A DNA stretch of 64,000 bases, taken from NCBI RefSeq assembly GCF_031656215.1, contig NZ_CP134228.1:2871001-2935000 (forward strand), written 5' to 3'. The translations under genes were made by a program, and so were the position numbers. How positions within the stretch are numbered: the stretch's first letter is position 1; every line of letters begins with the position of its first letter. This DNA comes from Mesorhizobium koreense (lineage in GTDB: Bacteria > Pseudomonadota > Alphaproteobacteria > Rhizobiales > Rhizobiaceae). The notes under the pieces were generated by a model. It saw only the letters and a program-made list of their open reading frames with translations, had not been told where the DNA came from and made no database searches. Shown piece by piece: positions 44,652-54,015 of this stretch.

Positions 44652-45116
44652 TCAGCCAGCCCCCCGCAGCGCCTGCCGGACCAGGCGGTCGAGCGCCTGC
44701 AGGAAGGAAGAGCGGTCGCGCTGGCCGAAGGCGGCGTTATAGCCTTTCGATTCGCCAGTCTCGCGCAGATGCCGGTTGAGTTCGCGTATGCCTAGTGCGG
44801 CGCCGATTGTCTCGACGGTGAATATCCTGCCGGTCGGGCCGACCGCGAGGGCACCGCGCTCCAGCACGCGTGCCGCAAGCGGAATGTCGGCGGTGACCAC
44901 GATGTCGTTCGGCCCGGCGTTTTCGGCAATCCAGTTGTCGGCGGCGTCGAAGCCTGCCGAAACGATGACGTTGCGGATCATGGGATCGCGCGAAGGCCGC
45001 AGGCCCGAATTGGCGACAAAGGTGACAAAGAGGCCATGCCGTTCCGCCACTTTCACGATTTCGTCCTTGACCGGACATGCGTCGGCGTCGACGAGGATGC
45101 TGGGTGGCTTGGTCAC
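44652..45116 (-). CDS. YaiI/YqxD (UPF0178) family protein
   Basis: This 154-aa protein is of the UPF0178 family: ILVDADACPVKDEIVKVAERHG at the start, VVTADIPLAARVLERGALAV in the middle. The PIN-like acidic residues suggest a nuclease fold, but no activity is established. It starts with a GTG. It is an isolated gene. Confidence 0.88.
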   Translation of the reverse strand: MTKPPSILVDADACPVKDEIVKVAERHGLFVTFVANSGLRPSRDPMIRNVIVSAGFDAADNWIAENAGPNDIVVTADIPLAARVLERGALAVGPTGRIFTVETIGAALGIRELNRHLRETGESKGYNAAFGQRDRSSFLQALDRLVRQALRGAG

Positions 45117-45132
45117 GGAAATATTGCCTGCC

Positions 45133-45160
45133 GCCGGCGCATCCCTGTCGGGGCGCCGGC
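45133..45160. terminator. GC-rich hairpin between DUF3597 and YaiI genes
   Basis: GCCGGCGC and GCGCCGGC form an eight-base-pair stem with a 12-base loop downstream of the DUF3597 gene on the minus strand. No T run follows. Confidence 0.5.
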
Positions 45161-45180
45161 GTATGGAGCGCGTCTGGCTG

Positions 45181-45582
45181 TCAGTGCATCAGGTCCGCGG
45201 GGACCTTGCCGCCGTTCTCGGCAAGCTTCTTCATCAGCGCCTTATGGAGCCAGATGTTCATGGTCGCTGAATCGCCCGTGTCGCCTGTATAGCCGAACTC
45301 CTTGGCGAGTTCCTTGCGGGCCGAAAAGCTGCTGTCGAGGTCGAGCGCCTTCATCGTATCCACGATGGAGGTACGCCAATTGAGCTTCTGGCCCTTGGCC
45401 TTGACCGCGGCTTCCATGACGGCGGCGACATCCACCGGCGACGACGGCGCGGCGCCGGCAGGCGTCGAAGCGGGCGCGGATGGAGCGGTCGGAGAAGAAG
45501 CCGTCGGCGTCGTGCCGGCAGGGGCTTCCGCTGCTTCGGCCTTGCCGAAGATGGCGTTCTTGATGCTGTCGAAAATACTCAT
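45181..45582 (-). CDS. DUF3597 protein
   Basis: This 133-aa protein has an N-terminal helix MSIFDSIKNAIFGK, a Pro/Ala/Ser/Thr-rich linker (about 18-48), and a conserved C-terminal DUF3597 domain (VDVAAVMEAAVKAKGQKLNWRTSIVDTMKALDLD and NIWLHKALMKKLAENGGKVP). It has no signal peptide. Function is unknown. The ribosome site is AGGAGAGG. Confidence 0.85.
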   Translation of the reverse strand: MSIFDSIKNAIFGKAEAAEAPAGTTPTASSPTAPSAPASTPAGAAPSSPVDVAAVMEAAVKAKGQKLNWRTSIVDTMKALDLDSSFSARKELAKEFGYTGDTGDSATMNIWLHKALMKKLAENGGKVPADLMH

Positions 45583-45661
45583 GACCTCTCCTGAGTGTTT
45601 GTCCGCCCCTTCGCGTTATGAGAGCATCATTTGACGGCAGGAACAAGACGGCGGACGCGGC

Positions 45662-46327
45662 TCACTGACCGAGCGACACGGCTACGTTGACCGCCGCCGC
45701 GACGATCACCGTGTTGAAAAAGAAGGAGACGACACCGTGCAGCAGCACCGCGCGGCGCATGGCGGTTGAACTGATGCCCGTATCGGCCGTTTGAGCCGTC
45801 ATGCCTATGACGGTCGAGAAATAGAGGAAATCCCATCCGCCGGGCGGCGCGTCGCCGGGAAAGTCGAGTCCGCCACGGGGCTCGCTCTTCTTGTCCTTGG
45901 TGCTGTCTTTCCGGTCGCCTGGCCACCAGTACAGATGCGCGTAGTGCAGCGCGGCCATCAGATGGATGGTGAACCAGCCTAGCGGGATGGCTGCCAGCGA
46001 GAAGGCAAGCCGCAACGGCCGTGGGTCCGGGCTGTCGTAGACGACCTCGAAAAGACCGAATATCGCGACGCAAATAACGGCGAGCGTGACGATGAAGATG
46101 ATCTGCACCGGCAGATCGGTCTTGCGAGCGTTCCGTCGTAGATAATCGGCCGTGAAGAGGGGCATATCGCGCACCACCAGCACGATATAGACCGCGAAAA
46201 AGACGGTTGCTCCGAAGGTGGACGCAAGCGGGGCGGAAAATACCAGCGATGCGCAGAATGCCGTAAGACCCGCAGCCGCCGCGATATAAAAGGGAATGTG
46301 TCGGCCGAACGGCCTTTTCAGCCACAT
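45662..46327 (-). CDS. DUF1345 membrane protein
   Basis: This 221-aa inner-membrane protein has about five helices; the conserved end is FLYFSTVIGMTAQTADTGISSTAMRRAVLLHGVVSFFFNTVIVAAAVN, typical of DUF1345. The ATG at 46327 is chosen; the frame to 47155 runs antisense through the carboxylase gene. Function is unknown, although the Ser/Thr-Asp membrane motif resembles ion-channel-like folds. Confidence 0.82.
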   Translation of the reverse strand: MWLKRPFGRHIPFYIAAAAGLTAFCASLVFSAPLASTFGATVFFAVYIVLVVRDMPLFTADYLRRNARKTDLPVQIIFIVTLAVICVAIFGLFEVVYDSPDPRPLRLAFSLAAIPLGWFTIHLMAALHYAHLYWWPGDRKDSTKDKKSEPRGGLDFPGDAPPGGWDFLYFSTVIGMTAQTADTGISSTAMRRAVLLHGVVSFFFNTVIVAAAVNVAVSLGQ

Positions 46328-46501
46328 GAATGCGCATCCTTTCGCTCCGGCCAGGCGCATGTTTTGCGCCCGCGCGTCGCTGCCTGCAATCCTTGCTTGC
46401 TTGTTTCGACCGACGCACGGCGGTCCTTCGTCATTTGGCGGATTGAGCCTTTCGCATAGAGCCCGTAATACGGGATCGTTGTCCGGAGGAACGCTTCCCG
46501 C

Positions 46502-48514
46502 ATGTTCAGCAAGATATTGATCGCCAATCGCGGCGAGATCGCATGCCGCGTCATCAAGACAGCGCGCAAGATGGGCATTGCCACCGTTGCCGTCTATTCG
46601 GATGCGGACCGCAAGGCGCTGCATGTCGAGATGGCCGACGAGGCGGTGCATATCGGCCCGGCACCCGCAGCCGAAAGTTACCTCGTCGCCGAACGTATCA
46701 TCGAGGCCTGCAAGGCGACCGGTGCCGAGGCCGTTCATCCGGGCTACGGGTTTCTTTCCGAGCGCGCCTCCTTCTGCGAGGCGCTCGAAAAGGAGGGCAT
46801 CGTCTTCATCGGTCCGAAGCCCAAGGCGATCCGCGCTATGGGCGACAAGATCGAATCGAAGAAATTCGCCGCCGCCGCAAAGGTCAGCACCGTTCCCGGC
46901 TATCTTGGGGTAATCGAGGATGCCGATCATGCCGAGAAGATCTCGGGCGAGATCGGCTATCCGGTGATGATCAAGGCGTCCGCCGGTGGCGGCGGCAAGG
47001 GTATGCGCATCGCCTGGTCGAAGGCGGAGGTGCGCGAGGGCTTCGAACGGGCGAAATCGGAAGCGAAAAGCTCCTTCGGCGACGACCGCGTCTTCATCGA
47101 GAAATTCGTGGTCGAGCCGCGCCATATAGAGATCCAGGTGCTGGCCGACGCACACGGCAACGCCCTTTACCTCGGCGAGCGCGAATGCTCCATCCAGCGG
47201 CGCAACCAGAAGGTCGTGGAAGAGGCGCCGTCACCGTTTCTGGATGCAAAGACGCGCGCTGCCATGGGCGAGCAGGCGGTGGCGCTGGCGAAGGCCGTCG
47301 ATTACCAGAGTGCCGGCACGGTCGAGTTCATCGTCGACAAGGACCGTAATTTCTACTTCCTCGAGATGAACACGCGCCTTCAGGTCGAGCACCCTGTAAC
47401 GGAACTCGTCACTGGCGTTGATATCGTCGAATTGATGATCCGTGTCGCCGACGGCGAGAAACTGGCGCTCGAGCAGGGCGACATAAAGCTGAATGGCTGG
47501 GCGGTCGAAAGCCGGATTTATGCGGAGGATCCGTATCGCAATTTCCTGCCCTCGATCGGCCGTCTGACGCATTATCGCCCGCCCGCCGAGGGCCGCGAAG
47601 GCGACCGCATCGTCCGCAACGACACCGGCGTCACGGAAGGATCGGAAATCTCGATGTTCTACGATCCGATGATCGCCAAGCTCTGCACCTGGGCGCCGAG
47701 CCGGCTGGAAGCCATCGACGCCATGTCGGAGGCGCTCGACAGTTTCGTCGTCAACGGCATCGAGCACAACATCCCGTTCCTCTCAGCGCTCATGCAGCAT
47801 CCGCGCTGGCGCGAGGGCCGGCTTTCGACCGGCTTCATCGCCGAGGAATATCCGGACGGCTTCCATCCGCGCGAGCCCGAAGAGGACGAAAAAGGCATAC
47901 TGGCCGCAATCGCGGTCGCGATCGAACTCATCCGCCGCGATCGCCTCGATCGACTGCCCGGCAGGCTGGCGCCGCATTCGGGCCGAGTGAAAAGCGACTG
48001 GTCGGTGCGGATCGGCAATGATTATGTGCCGGTTAACGTGGCCGGTGGGCACATTGCCGTTCCGCTGGAGATAGAGCTTGCCATCGGCGGCGCGCAGCCG
48101 GTGACGGTCGCTTCGGATTGGCGACCGGGCGATATCGTCTGGCATGGAGGGGTCGGCGGCCGGAAGGTCACGGCGCAGGTCCAGAGCATCTTGAACGGCA
48201 TCCGTATCGCCTGGCGTGGCCTTTCGGTGACCGCGCGCGCCATGCTGCCGAAGACCGCTGAACTGGACCAGCTGATGCCGGTGAAGGTTCCCCCGGACAC
48301 CTCCAGGCTGCTTCTCTGTCCGATGCCGGGCCTTGTTGTCTCGGTCACGGTCAAGGAGGGTCAGGAGATCAAGGCGGGAGAGACGCTGGCAATCGTCGAG
48401 GCGATGAAGATGGAGAACGTGCTTCGTGCCGAGCGCGACTTGACGGTGACGAAGATCAACGTCAAGCAGGGCGACAGCCTCGCGGTCGATGCCGTCATCA
48501 TGGAGTTCGCGTAG
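46502..48514 (+). CDS. pccA: Biotin-dependent acyl-CoA carboxylase alpha subunit (propionyl-CoA carboxylase type)
   Basis: This 670-aa subunit has the biotin carboxylase domains (GFLSERASFCEALEKEGIVFIG, the ATP-grasp glycine-rich KASAGGGGKGMRIAW, and EMNTRLQVEHPVTE) and a C-terminal biotinyl domain with EAMKMENV; the biotinylated lysine is K636. A long biotin-transfer (BT) linker separates them, as in propionyl-CoA carboxylase alpha. The beta subunit is not in the window. A HAD phosphatase gene starts right after its stop. Confidence 0.9.
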   Translation: MFSKILIANRGEIACRVIKTARKMGIATVAVYSDADRKALHVEMADEAVHIGPAPAAESYLVAERIIEACKATGAEAVHPGYGFLSERASFCEALEKEGIVFIGPKPKAIRAMGDKIESKKFAAAAKVSTVPGYLGVIEDADHAEKISGEIGYPVMIKASAGGGGKGMRIAWSKAEVREGFERAKSEAKSSFGDDRVFIEKFVVEPRHIEIQVLADAHGNALYLGERECSIQRRNQKVVEEAPSPFLDAKTRAAMGEQAVALAKAVDYQSAGTVEFIVDKDRNFYFLEMNTRLQVEHPVTELVTGVDIVELMIRVADGEKLALEQGDIKLNGWAVESRIYAEDPYRNFLPSIGRLTHYRPPAEGREGDRIVRNDTGVTEGSEISMFYDPMIAKLCTWAPSRLEAIDAMSEALDSFVVNGIEHNIPFLSALMQHPRWREGRLSTGFIAEEYPDGFHPREPEEDEKGILAAIAVAIELIRRDRLDRLPGRLAPHSGRVKSDWSVRIGNDYVPVNVAGGHIAVPLEIELAIGGAQPVTVASDWRPGDIVWHGGVGGRKVTAQVQSILNGIRIAWRGLSVTARAMLPKTAELDQLMPVKVPPDTSRLLLCPMPGLVVSVTVKEGQEIKAGETLAIVEAMKMENVLRAERDLTVTKINVKQGDSLAVDAVIMEFA

Positions 48515-49195
48515 ATGCTGCGAGACAACCGCCCCGCAGTCCTTTTCGATCTCGACGGCACGATGACCGATCCGTTCGAGGGCATCACGCGCTCGATCCA
48601 GTATGCATTGGAAAAGCTGGGCAGGATCGCGCCAGCCGCCGACGATCTGCGCTGGTGCATCGGCCCACCGCTCACCGAAGCATTCAAGGCTCTGCTCGAG
48701 ACCGAGGATGCCAATGCCATCGGCCGGGCAATCCTGCTCTATCGCGAACGCTACATCGCGGTCGGCAAGTTCGAGAATCGTGTCATCGACGGCATCCCGC
48801 AAACACTCGAAACGCTTGCGGATACCGGTTATCGCCTGATCGTGGCCACCTCCAAGCCGCGCAGCTATACGCTCGATATCCTCGATCATTTTGATCTTGC
48901 CCGCCATTTCGATGCGGTCCACGGGTCCGAACTCGATGGGCGAAACTCGGAAAAGACGGACCTGATCCGCCACATCATCCGGCAGGAGGCGGTCGAGCCG
49001 GCCACCGCGATCATGATTGGCGACCGCCTGCACGACATCGTGGGGGCCAACGCCAATAAGGTCGCGTCCATCGGCGTCCTTTGGGGCTATGGCGACCGCG
49101 CCGAACTGGAAGGCGCGGGTGCCGACCGCATCGCGGAACGACCGGAAGATTTGCCGGCGCATGTGGAAAACATGAACGCTGCCGTGGCCGGATAA
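48515..49195 (+). CDS. HAD phosphatase (phosphoglycolate phosphatase-like)
   Basis: This 226-aa HAD hydrolase starts immediately after the carboxylase stop. The nucleophile motif is FDLDGTMTD with D12 and D14; ATSKPRSYT gives motif II, and GDRLHDIVGANAN is motif IV. It resembles phosphoglycolate phosphatase (Gph) in cap arrangement, but the true substrate is unproven. It is likely co-transcribed with pccA. Confidence 0.85.
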   Translation: MLRDNRPAVLFDLDGTMTDPFEGITRSIQYALEKLGRIAPAADDLRWCIGPPLTEAFKALLETEDANAIGRAILLYRERYIAVGKFENRVIDGIPQTLETLADTGYRLIVATSKPRSYTLDILDHFDLARHFDAVHGSELDGRNSEKTDLIRHIIRQEAVEPATAIMIGDRLHDIVGANANKVASIGVLWGYGDRAELEGAGADRIAERPEDLPAHVENMNAAVAG

Positions 49196-49309
49196 CCGAT
49201 AGGGGAAGCCGCCATTGTCCGGATGTGCGGTGTATCTGTCCGTCCGCTCCACGGGCTCTTGCGTTCCCCGCGGGCGAAGGTCATAAGGCGGCATGCACCG
49301 AGGTCGTTC

Positions 49310-49708
49310 ATGAAAGAATTCCTGACGCAGTTTTTCACTTGGTGGAACGGGCAGACGCTCGGCACTCGGCTTCATACCTGGCGGGCTGGCCAGCGTGTCG
49401 GCGAGGACGCGCAAGGCAACGTCTACTATGAGGGCGGAACCGATTCGGAAGGCCGCACGCGCCGGTGGGTGATCTATAAGGGTTATTCGGAAGCCTCCGA
49501 CATTCCGCCAGGCTGGCATGGCTGGATCCACCACAGAGTGGACACGCCGCCTTCCGAGGAGGATTACAAGCCGCGCGAGTGGCAAAAGCCGCATCGGCCG
49601 AACCTTACCGGCACGCCGGCGGCTTATCGCCCCAGGGGCTCGGTGCTTGGCAACCGTCACCGGCCGCGCGTCGACGGCGACTACGACGCCTGGACGCCCG
49701 GCGGCTGA
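49310..49708 (+). CDS. NADH:ubiquinone oxidoreductase subunit NDUFA12
   Basis: This 132-aa protein is the bacterial NDUFA12 homologue, an accessory complex I subunit kept in alphaproteobacteria. It has the conserved LGTRLHTWRAGQRVGEDAQGNVYYEGG and WHGWIHHRVDTPPSEE. The ATG at 49310 has no strong ribosome site; the frame extends upstream to 49223 but without conservation. The DUF2155 gene follows, an order I recall from many rhizobia. Confidence 0.9.
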   Translation: MKEFLTQFFTWWNGQTLGTRLHTWRAGQRVGEDAQGNVYYEGGTDSEGRTRRWVIYKGYSEASDIPPGWHGWIHHRVDTPPSEEDYKPREWQKPHRPNLTGTPAAYRPRGSVLGNRHRPRVDGDYDAWTPGG

Positions 49709-49842
49709 GGCGATTTGCGCGGCGCGTTTTCACAAGGCGGTATTTTCTCGCCACAATTGCGGGTTACCCGGATGCGTCTCGCGCGGCGGCGGCGCGGGGT
49801 TTCGATTTGGGCGTCGCGGGCAAATTCCAGCTTCGGTTACTC

Positions 49843-50409
49843 ATGATACGTCCCACGTGCCATCAGAGGATCTCGCTCGCGGGAAGCGTGTTGCTTGCGC
49901 TCGGACTGGCGGGTGCGGCACACGCCGAGCGCATCAAGAATCCGGTCGCCGAGTTCGCCGGCATAGACAAGATCACCGGCCGGATCATGACTTTCGATGC
50001 CTATATCGGCGAGACGGTGCAGTTCGGCGCGCTGCAGGTGACGCCGCGTGTCTGCTATTCGGCGCCGGACACGGAGGAACCCAAGACGGATTCCTTCGTC
50101 GAGGTCGACGAGATCACGCTCGACCGCAAAATCAGGCGTATCTTCACCGGCTGGATGTTCGCGCAGAGCCCCGGCCTCAATGCCGTCGAGCACCCGATCT
50201 ATGACGTGTGGCTGAAGGACTGCAAGCTGACCTCGGATGTGCCCATCCCGAAGGGCGACAAGGCGGCGGAGGAAGCGGCGAAGGCGGCTGCTGCCGCGAA
50301 GAAGAACCCGCAACCGGCCGAGAAGCAGGCGCCGAAGGCGGGCGACGAGGTTTCCCCGTCCTTCGATCAGAACGATAACACGCCGCCGCCAGCCGACCTC
50401 GAGGACTGA
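49843..50409 (+). CDS. DUF2155 secreted protein
   Basis: This 188-aa protein has a signal peptide ending AHA-E (about residue 29). The DUF2155 core contains KNPVAEFAGIDKITGRIMTFDAYIGETVQFG and a cysteine pair (RVCYSAP and WLKDCKLTS), likely a disulfide. The tail (about 140-188) is Ala/Pro/Lys rich and disordered. The ATG at 49843 lacks a clear ribosome site; an earlier start is possible. Confidence 0.85.
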   Translation: MIRPTCHQRISLAGSVLLALGLAGAAHAERIKNPVAEFAGIDKITGRIMTFDAYIGETVQFGALQVTPRVCYSAPDTEEPKTDSFVEVDEITLDRKIRRIFTGWMFAQSPGLNAVEHPIYDVWLKDCKLTSDVPIPKGDKAAEEAAKAAAAAKKNPQPAEKQAPKAGDEVSPSFDQNDNTPPPADLED

Positions 50410-50436
50410 TCCCGGATCGCTGGCCGAAAGTAGCCG

Positions 50437-51765
50437 CTAGGCGTCTGATTCCGGCTTGCTTGGGCGCGGTCGATGCCGGCCGAACGTATAGCCCGTTTCG
50501 ACGGCGGCCTTCCCGAATTTGTCGCGCAGCCGATCGATTGCGCCTTCGGCCATCGCGCGTTTCCTCGCCTGCACATCGACCAAGTCCGGGGGGTCGGCCT
50601 TTTCCTCGCCAGTCAGGTCGCTGACGCCGATGCCGATCAGCCTGTAGCGCGTCCCGTCCGCCTCCTTCTTCAGGAGGTCCAGTCCCGTCTGGAATATGCG
50701 ATCGGCGAGGCGTGTCGGATCGCCGAGCCGACGGTTGCGCGTCAGGATGTGGAAATCCTGCATTCTCAGTTTCAGAACGACGGTGCGGCCGGCAATGCCC
50801 GATTTCTTCAGCCGCGCCGAGACGCGTTCCGACAGCATGCGCAGGATCGGAACGAGATCGGCGAGCGAGGCGAGGTCGGTGTCGAACGTCGTTTCGGCGG
50901 AAACGCTCTTGGTTTCCCGGTCGGCGTGGACACGCCTCGCGTCCTGGCCGCGCGAGAGATGATAGAGCCGGTCCCCCATCGTGCCGTAGCGCTTCATCAA
51001 CTCGCCGCGCTCCATGCGCTGGAGCTGGCCGATGGTGCGGATGCCGTCCTTCTCCAGCGTGGCGGCGAATGCCTTGCCCACGCCCCAGATCAGCGTGACT
51101 GGCTGGACGGCGAGGAAGCCGAGCGCTTCCGTCTCGCCGATCACCGCGAAGCCGCGCGGCTTGCGGTAATCGGAGGCCACCTTTGCCAGGAATTTACAGT
51201 AGGAGAGGCCGACGGAAACGGTGATACCGAGTTCCTTTTCCACCCTCAGCGCGAAACGGCCGAGCACGAGTGCAGGCGGTAGACCGTGCAAGCGCTCCGT
51301 GCCGGCGAGGTCGAGGAAAGCTTCATCGATCGATAGCGGTTCGACCAGCGGGGTAAGCTCGCTCATCATGGCGCGCACCTCGCGCCCGACACGCACATAT
51401 TTTTCCATATCCGGCTTAATGACGACCGCTTCTGGGCAGGCGGCGAGCGCCTTGAACATCGGCATCGCCGAGCGGACGCCATGGATGCGGGCTATGTAGC
51501 AGGCCGTCGAGACAACGCCGCGCTTGCCACCGCCGATGATGACCGGCCTGTCCTTCAGTTCCGGATTGTCGCGCTTTTCGACCGCTGCATAGAAGGCGTC
51601 GCAATCGATATGGGCGAGGCTCAGTCGGTAAAGTTCCGGATGCTCGATGAGCCGGGGGCTGCCGCAGCTTTCGCAGCGCCGCGCTGCCTGCCGCTGCACG
51701 GTCAGGCAATCACGGCAGAAGCCGTGACCGGGATCGTTGACAGGAGGCGCGGAGCTTGCGAACAT
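50437..51765 (-). CDS. dinB: DNA polymerase IV with N-terminal zinc ribbon
   Basis: This 442-aa Y-family translesion polymerase has the catalytic palm motifs [19 protein letters not shown] and SIDEAFLDL, a thumb HhH region ([22 protein letters not shown]) and a little-finger domain. The first 40 residues add a zinc ribbon (C17, C20, C31, C34). This extended form is known in rhizobia. I see no GAAC-N7-GAAC LexA box just upstream. It is divergent from a GNAT gene. Confidence 0.92.
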   Translation of the reverse strand: MFASSAPPVNDPGHGFCRDCLTVQRQAARRCESCGSPRLIEHPELYRLSLAHIDCDAFYAAVEKRDNPELKDRPVIIGGGKRGVVSTACYIARIHGVRSAMPMFKALAACPEAVVIKPDMEKYVRVGREVRAMMSELTPLVEPLSIDEAFLDLAGTERLHGLPPALVLGRFALRVEKELGITVSVGLSYCKFLAKVASDYRKPRGFAVIGETEALGFLAVQPVTLIWGVGKAFAATLEKDGIRTIGQLQRMERGELMKRYGTMGDRLYHLSRGQDARRVHADRETKSVSAETTFDTDLASLADLVPILRMLSERVSARLKKSGIAGRTVVLKLRMQDFHILTRNRRLGDPTRLADRIFQTGLDLLKKEADGTRYRLIGIGVSDLTGEEKADPPDLVDVQARKRAMAEGAIDRLRDKFGKAAVETGYTFGRHRPRPSKPESDA

Positions 51766-51831
51766 AAAGAGAACAATTTAGCTTGCCAAGCTTGTTTCAT
51801 ATCACAAGAGCATCGCGAGAGAGATGGGTCG

Positions 51832-52446
51832 ATGGCGATCTCCACGGAACTGCTGACACCTGAGCGCTGGGCGGATTTCGAAGACCTCTTCGGCAAACAG
51901 GGCGCGTGCTACGGTTGCTGGTGCACGGCCTTCAGGCTGCCGCCCGCCGTGCGGCGGGAAAACAATCGCGAGCGCAACAAGGACCATATGCACCGGCGTG
52001 TGGAGGAAGGGCCGCCGCCTGGCATCCTCGCCTTTGACGAGGGAAAGGCGGTCGGCTGGATGCAGGTCGGGCCACGCCCCGACATACCGCAATGGAACAA
52101 TGGGGGCCGCGCCTCGGCGCCATTCGAGGCAGGAGAAGAAAGCGATCCGTCGATTTGGGCGATATCCTGCTTCTTTATCCGCTCCGGTGCGCGCGGCAAG
52201 GGGCTCACCCATGCGCTGGTCTCGGCCGGGATCGATCATGCCAGGGAGGCAGGTGCGCGCTATCTGGAAGCATGCCCGATGGATCAGTCGAAGAACTCCC
52301 GCTCACTGGGCCTGTTCGTCGGTTCGACGCGGGTGTTCGAGAAGGCTGGTTTCCAGAGAATAGCGGAGCGCAAGGCAGGCCGGCCGCTTGTGCGGCTCGC
52401 TTTTCATGAGAATCAGAAGGCTGGAGAGAAGGGCGGACCCAATTGA
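51832..52446 (+). CDS. GNAT-family N-acetyltransferase
   Basis: This 204-aa acetyltransferase has a GNAT core with the acetyl-CoA loop FFIRSGARGKGLTHAL (pattern R-x-x-G-x-G/A) and an N-terminal cysteine cluster CYGCWC (residues 24-29 or so), which suggests metal or redox features. The ATG at 51832 is chosen over the long upstream frame, which overlaps dinB. Substrate is unknown. Confidence 0.82.
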   Translation: MAISTELLTPERWADFEDLFGKQGACYGCWCTAFRLPPAVRRENNRERNKDHMHRRVEEGPPPGILAFDEGKAVGWMQVGPRPDIPQWNNGGRASAPFEAGEESDPSIWAISCFFIRSGARGKGLTHALVSAGIDHAREAGARYLEACPMDQSKNSRSLGLFVGSTRVFEKAGFQRIAERKAGRPLVRLAFHENQKAGEKGGPN

Positions 52447-52466
52447 CGATCTCCGGATCTCGGCGA

Positions 52467-53123
52467 TCAAACGCCCAACGCCTGGGCGATCTTCCGTCGC
52501 GCGTCTTTCCAGTCCGTTACCGTCGTGATTCCTTCCGGATCGAAAGGTGGGAGCAGGGCGCGGATCGAGTTGTCGGCCATCAGGTGAAAGAGCGATGCAT
52601 CCGACACGCTCTCCCTTGCCGACAAGAGATTGCGGGGCAGATCATCGACAAAGGCGACCGGACGCTTCTTTTCTCCGCGAAGCATGGCAATCGCCGGTCC
52701 TTTCGGCATCTCTGTCGTGAGTAGGGGGTAGGGCAGACCGAGCCGGTCGAGATGGGTGCGCCGAGCCGCCCGATGCCGATGCGGCATCATCGTCAGAAGG
52801 ACGATCTCGGCGCGGCCCCCGAAGGAAGCGAGTGCTTCGGCCGCGCCTTCCGCCATTTCCTGCCAGTCCGCCTGTACCGCGAAGAAGGCGTCGATCGCTG
52901 CGGAAACGCGTTCGGCAGCCGCCGGCTCATTCGTAGTCGCGTCGAAGACATTGCCATGGATGTGGAACGTCTCCAGCCTCAGTTCGAGCCCTTGCGAAGC
53001 CAGATAGCGCGGAAGCGGCCGGATGAATTCGAGCACGACATCGTCAACGTCGAGCACCAGAAGCGGCCGGTCGTCGAGCGCCAATTCGGCAATCTGCCGC
53101 ACGGTTTCGGGATCATCGCTCAT
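52467..53123 (-). CDS. HAD-like hydrolase
   Basis: This 218-aa protein has HAD features: LDVDDVVLEF near residue 23 (DxDxV/T nucleophile motif) and FVDDLPRNLLSA as motif IV. The short form lacks a clear cap domain. It overlaps the 3' end of the DUF3572 gene by four bases (ATGA), so the two are translated together. Confidence 0.8.
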   Translation of the reverse strand: MSDDPETVRQIAELALDDRPLLVLDVDDVVLEFIRPLPRYLASQGLELRLETFHIHGNVFDATTNEPAAAERVSAAIDAFFAVQADWQEMAEGAAEALASFGGRAEIVLLTMMPHRHRAARRTHLDRLGLPYPLLTTEMPKGPAIAMLRGEKKRPVAFVDDLPRNLLSARESVSDASLFHLMADNSIRALLPPFDPEGITTVTDWKDARRKIAQALGV

Positions 53124-53419
53124 GTGGAAGCTTCAAAGCGGTCGTTGCCGTTCGCCAGCATCCGCCGTGCTTCGGCAATTGAGGCGGGCTCGGCGCCTGT
53201 CTCGGTAGCAAACCGCATCAGGCTCGGCTCGTGGGCAAGCAGGAAATCGAGCACACCTGCGAGAAAGCCGGGCTCCCGCGCCGCCTCCCTGATCGATGAC
53301 GCCTCGATGCCGGTAATGGCGAGAAAGCGCGGAAGCAGTTCCGCGTCGCCCGCGATGAAGCCGAGCGCCGATATGGCTATCGTTTCGGCTTCTTCGCTGG
53401 AATGTCCGGCTCGTAGCAT
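53120..53419 (-). CDS. DUF3572 protein
   Basis: This 99-aa protein is all-helical and matches DUF3572: EEAETIAISALGFIAGDAELLPRFLAITG and VLDFLLAHEPSLMRFATETG. The ATG at 53419 follows AAGGAAA; the upstream frame to 53503 is not conserved. Function is unknown. It overlaps the HAD gene start by four bases. Confidence 0.83.
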   Translation of the reverse strand: MLRAGHSSEEAETIAISALGFIAGDAELLPRFLAITGIEASSIREAAREPGFLAGVLDFLLAHEPSLMRFATETGAEPASIAEARRMLANGNDRFEAST

Positions 53420-53625
53420 GAATGCGCTTTCCTTAGGCAGCGAGGATGGAAGGTATAGCGGAGGCTCTATACATCGAGAGAACGACCGGACCAAACTTTG
53501 CATTTCGGGACAACGGTTTGCCTTTCGTCAATCAAATTGAGTTAGGAAAAACGAAGGGAATCGGCTTGGCTGGATAGCGTGCTTTCATCGTACGCCATCC
53601 GCAGGGCCGCATCGGGACGGGAAGA

Positions 53626-53997
53626 ATGCCGAAGAAGGTGATGATCGTCGAAGACAATGAGCTCAATATGAAGCTCTTTCGCGACCTGATCGAAGCCAGC
53701 GGCTACGAGACCGTGCGCACGCGAAACGGGCTGGAGGCGCTCGACCTCGCCCGCGCCCACAAGCCGGACCTCATCTTGATGGACATCCAGTTGCCGGAGG
53801 TTTCCGGGCTGGAGGTGATCAAATGGCTCAAGGAAGACGAAGACCTTCGCGTCATTCCCGTTATTGCCGTCACCGCCTTCGCCATGAAGGGTGACGAGGA
53901 GCGCATCCGCCAAGGGGGTTGTGAAGCCTATATCTCGAAACCGATCTCGGTGACGAGGTTCATCGAGACGATCAAGTCCTATCTAGGCGACGCATAG
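53626..53997 (+). CDS. divK: Response regulator DivK
   Basis: This 123-aa single-domain response regulator has acidic pocket E9/D10, phosphoacceptor D53 in [11 protein letters not shown]83 region and K105 (SKP). The sequence and its placement directly before pleD identify the cell-cycle regulator DivK, which controls CtrA through the DivJ/PleC and CckA/ChpT pathway. A GAATC (GANTC methylation) site lies 64 bases upstream. Confidence 0.95.
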   Translation: MPKKVMIVEDNELNMKLFRDLIEASGYETVRTRNGLEALDLARAHKPDLILMDIQLPEVSGLEVIKWLKEDEDLRVIPVIAVTAFAMKGDEERIRQGGCEAYISKPISVTRFIETIKSYLGDA

Positions 53998-54015
53998 CCC
54001 CGAAAGGCTTCTGAC

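Noticed and set aside
51766-51831. Possible LexA box upstream of dinB
   Set aside because: GAAC occurs once but no GAAC-N7-GAAC or GTTC-N7-GTTC pattern is present.
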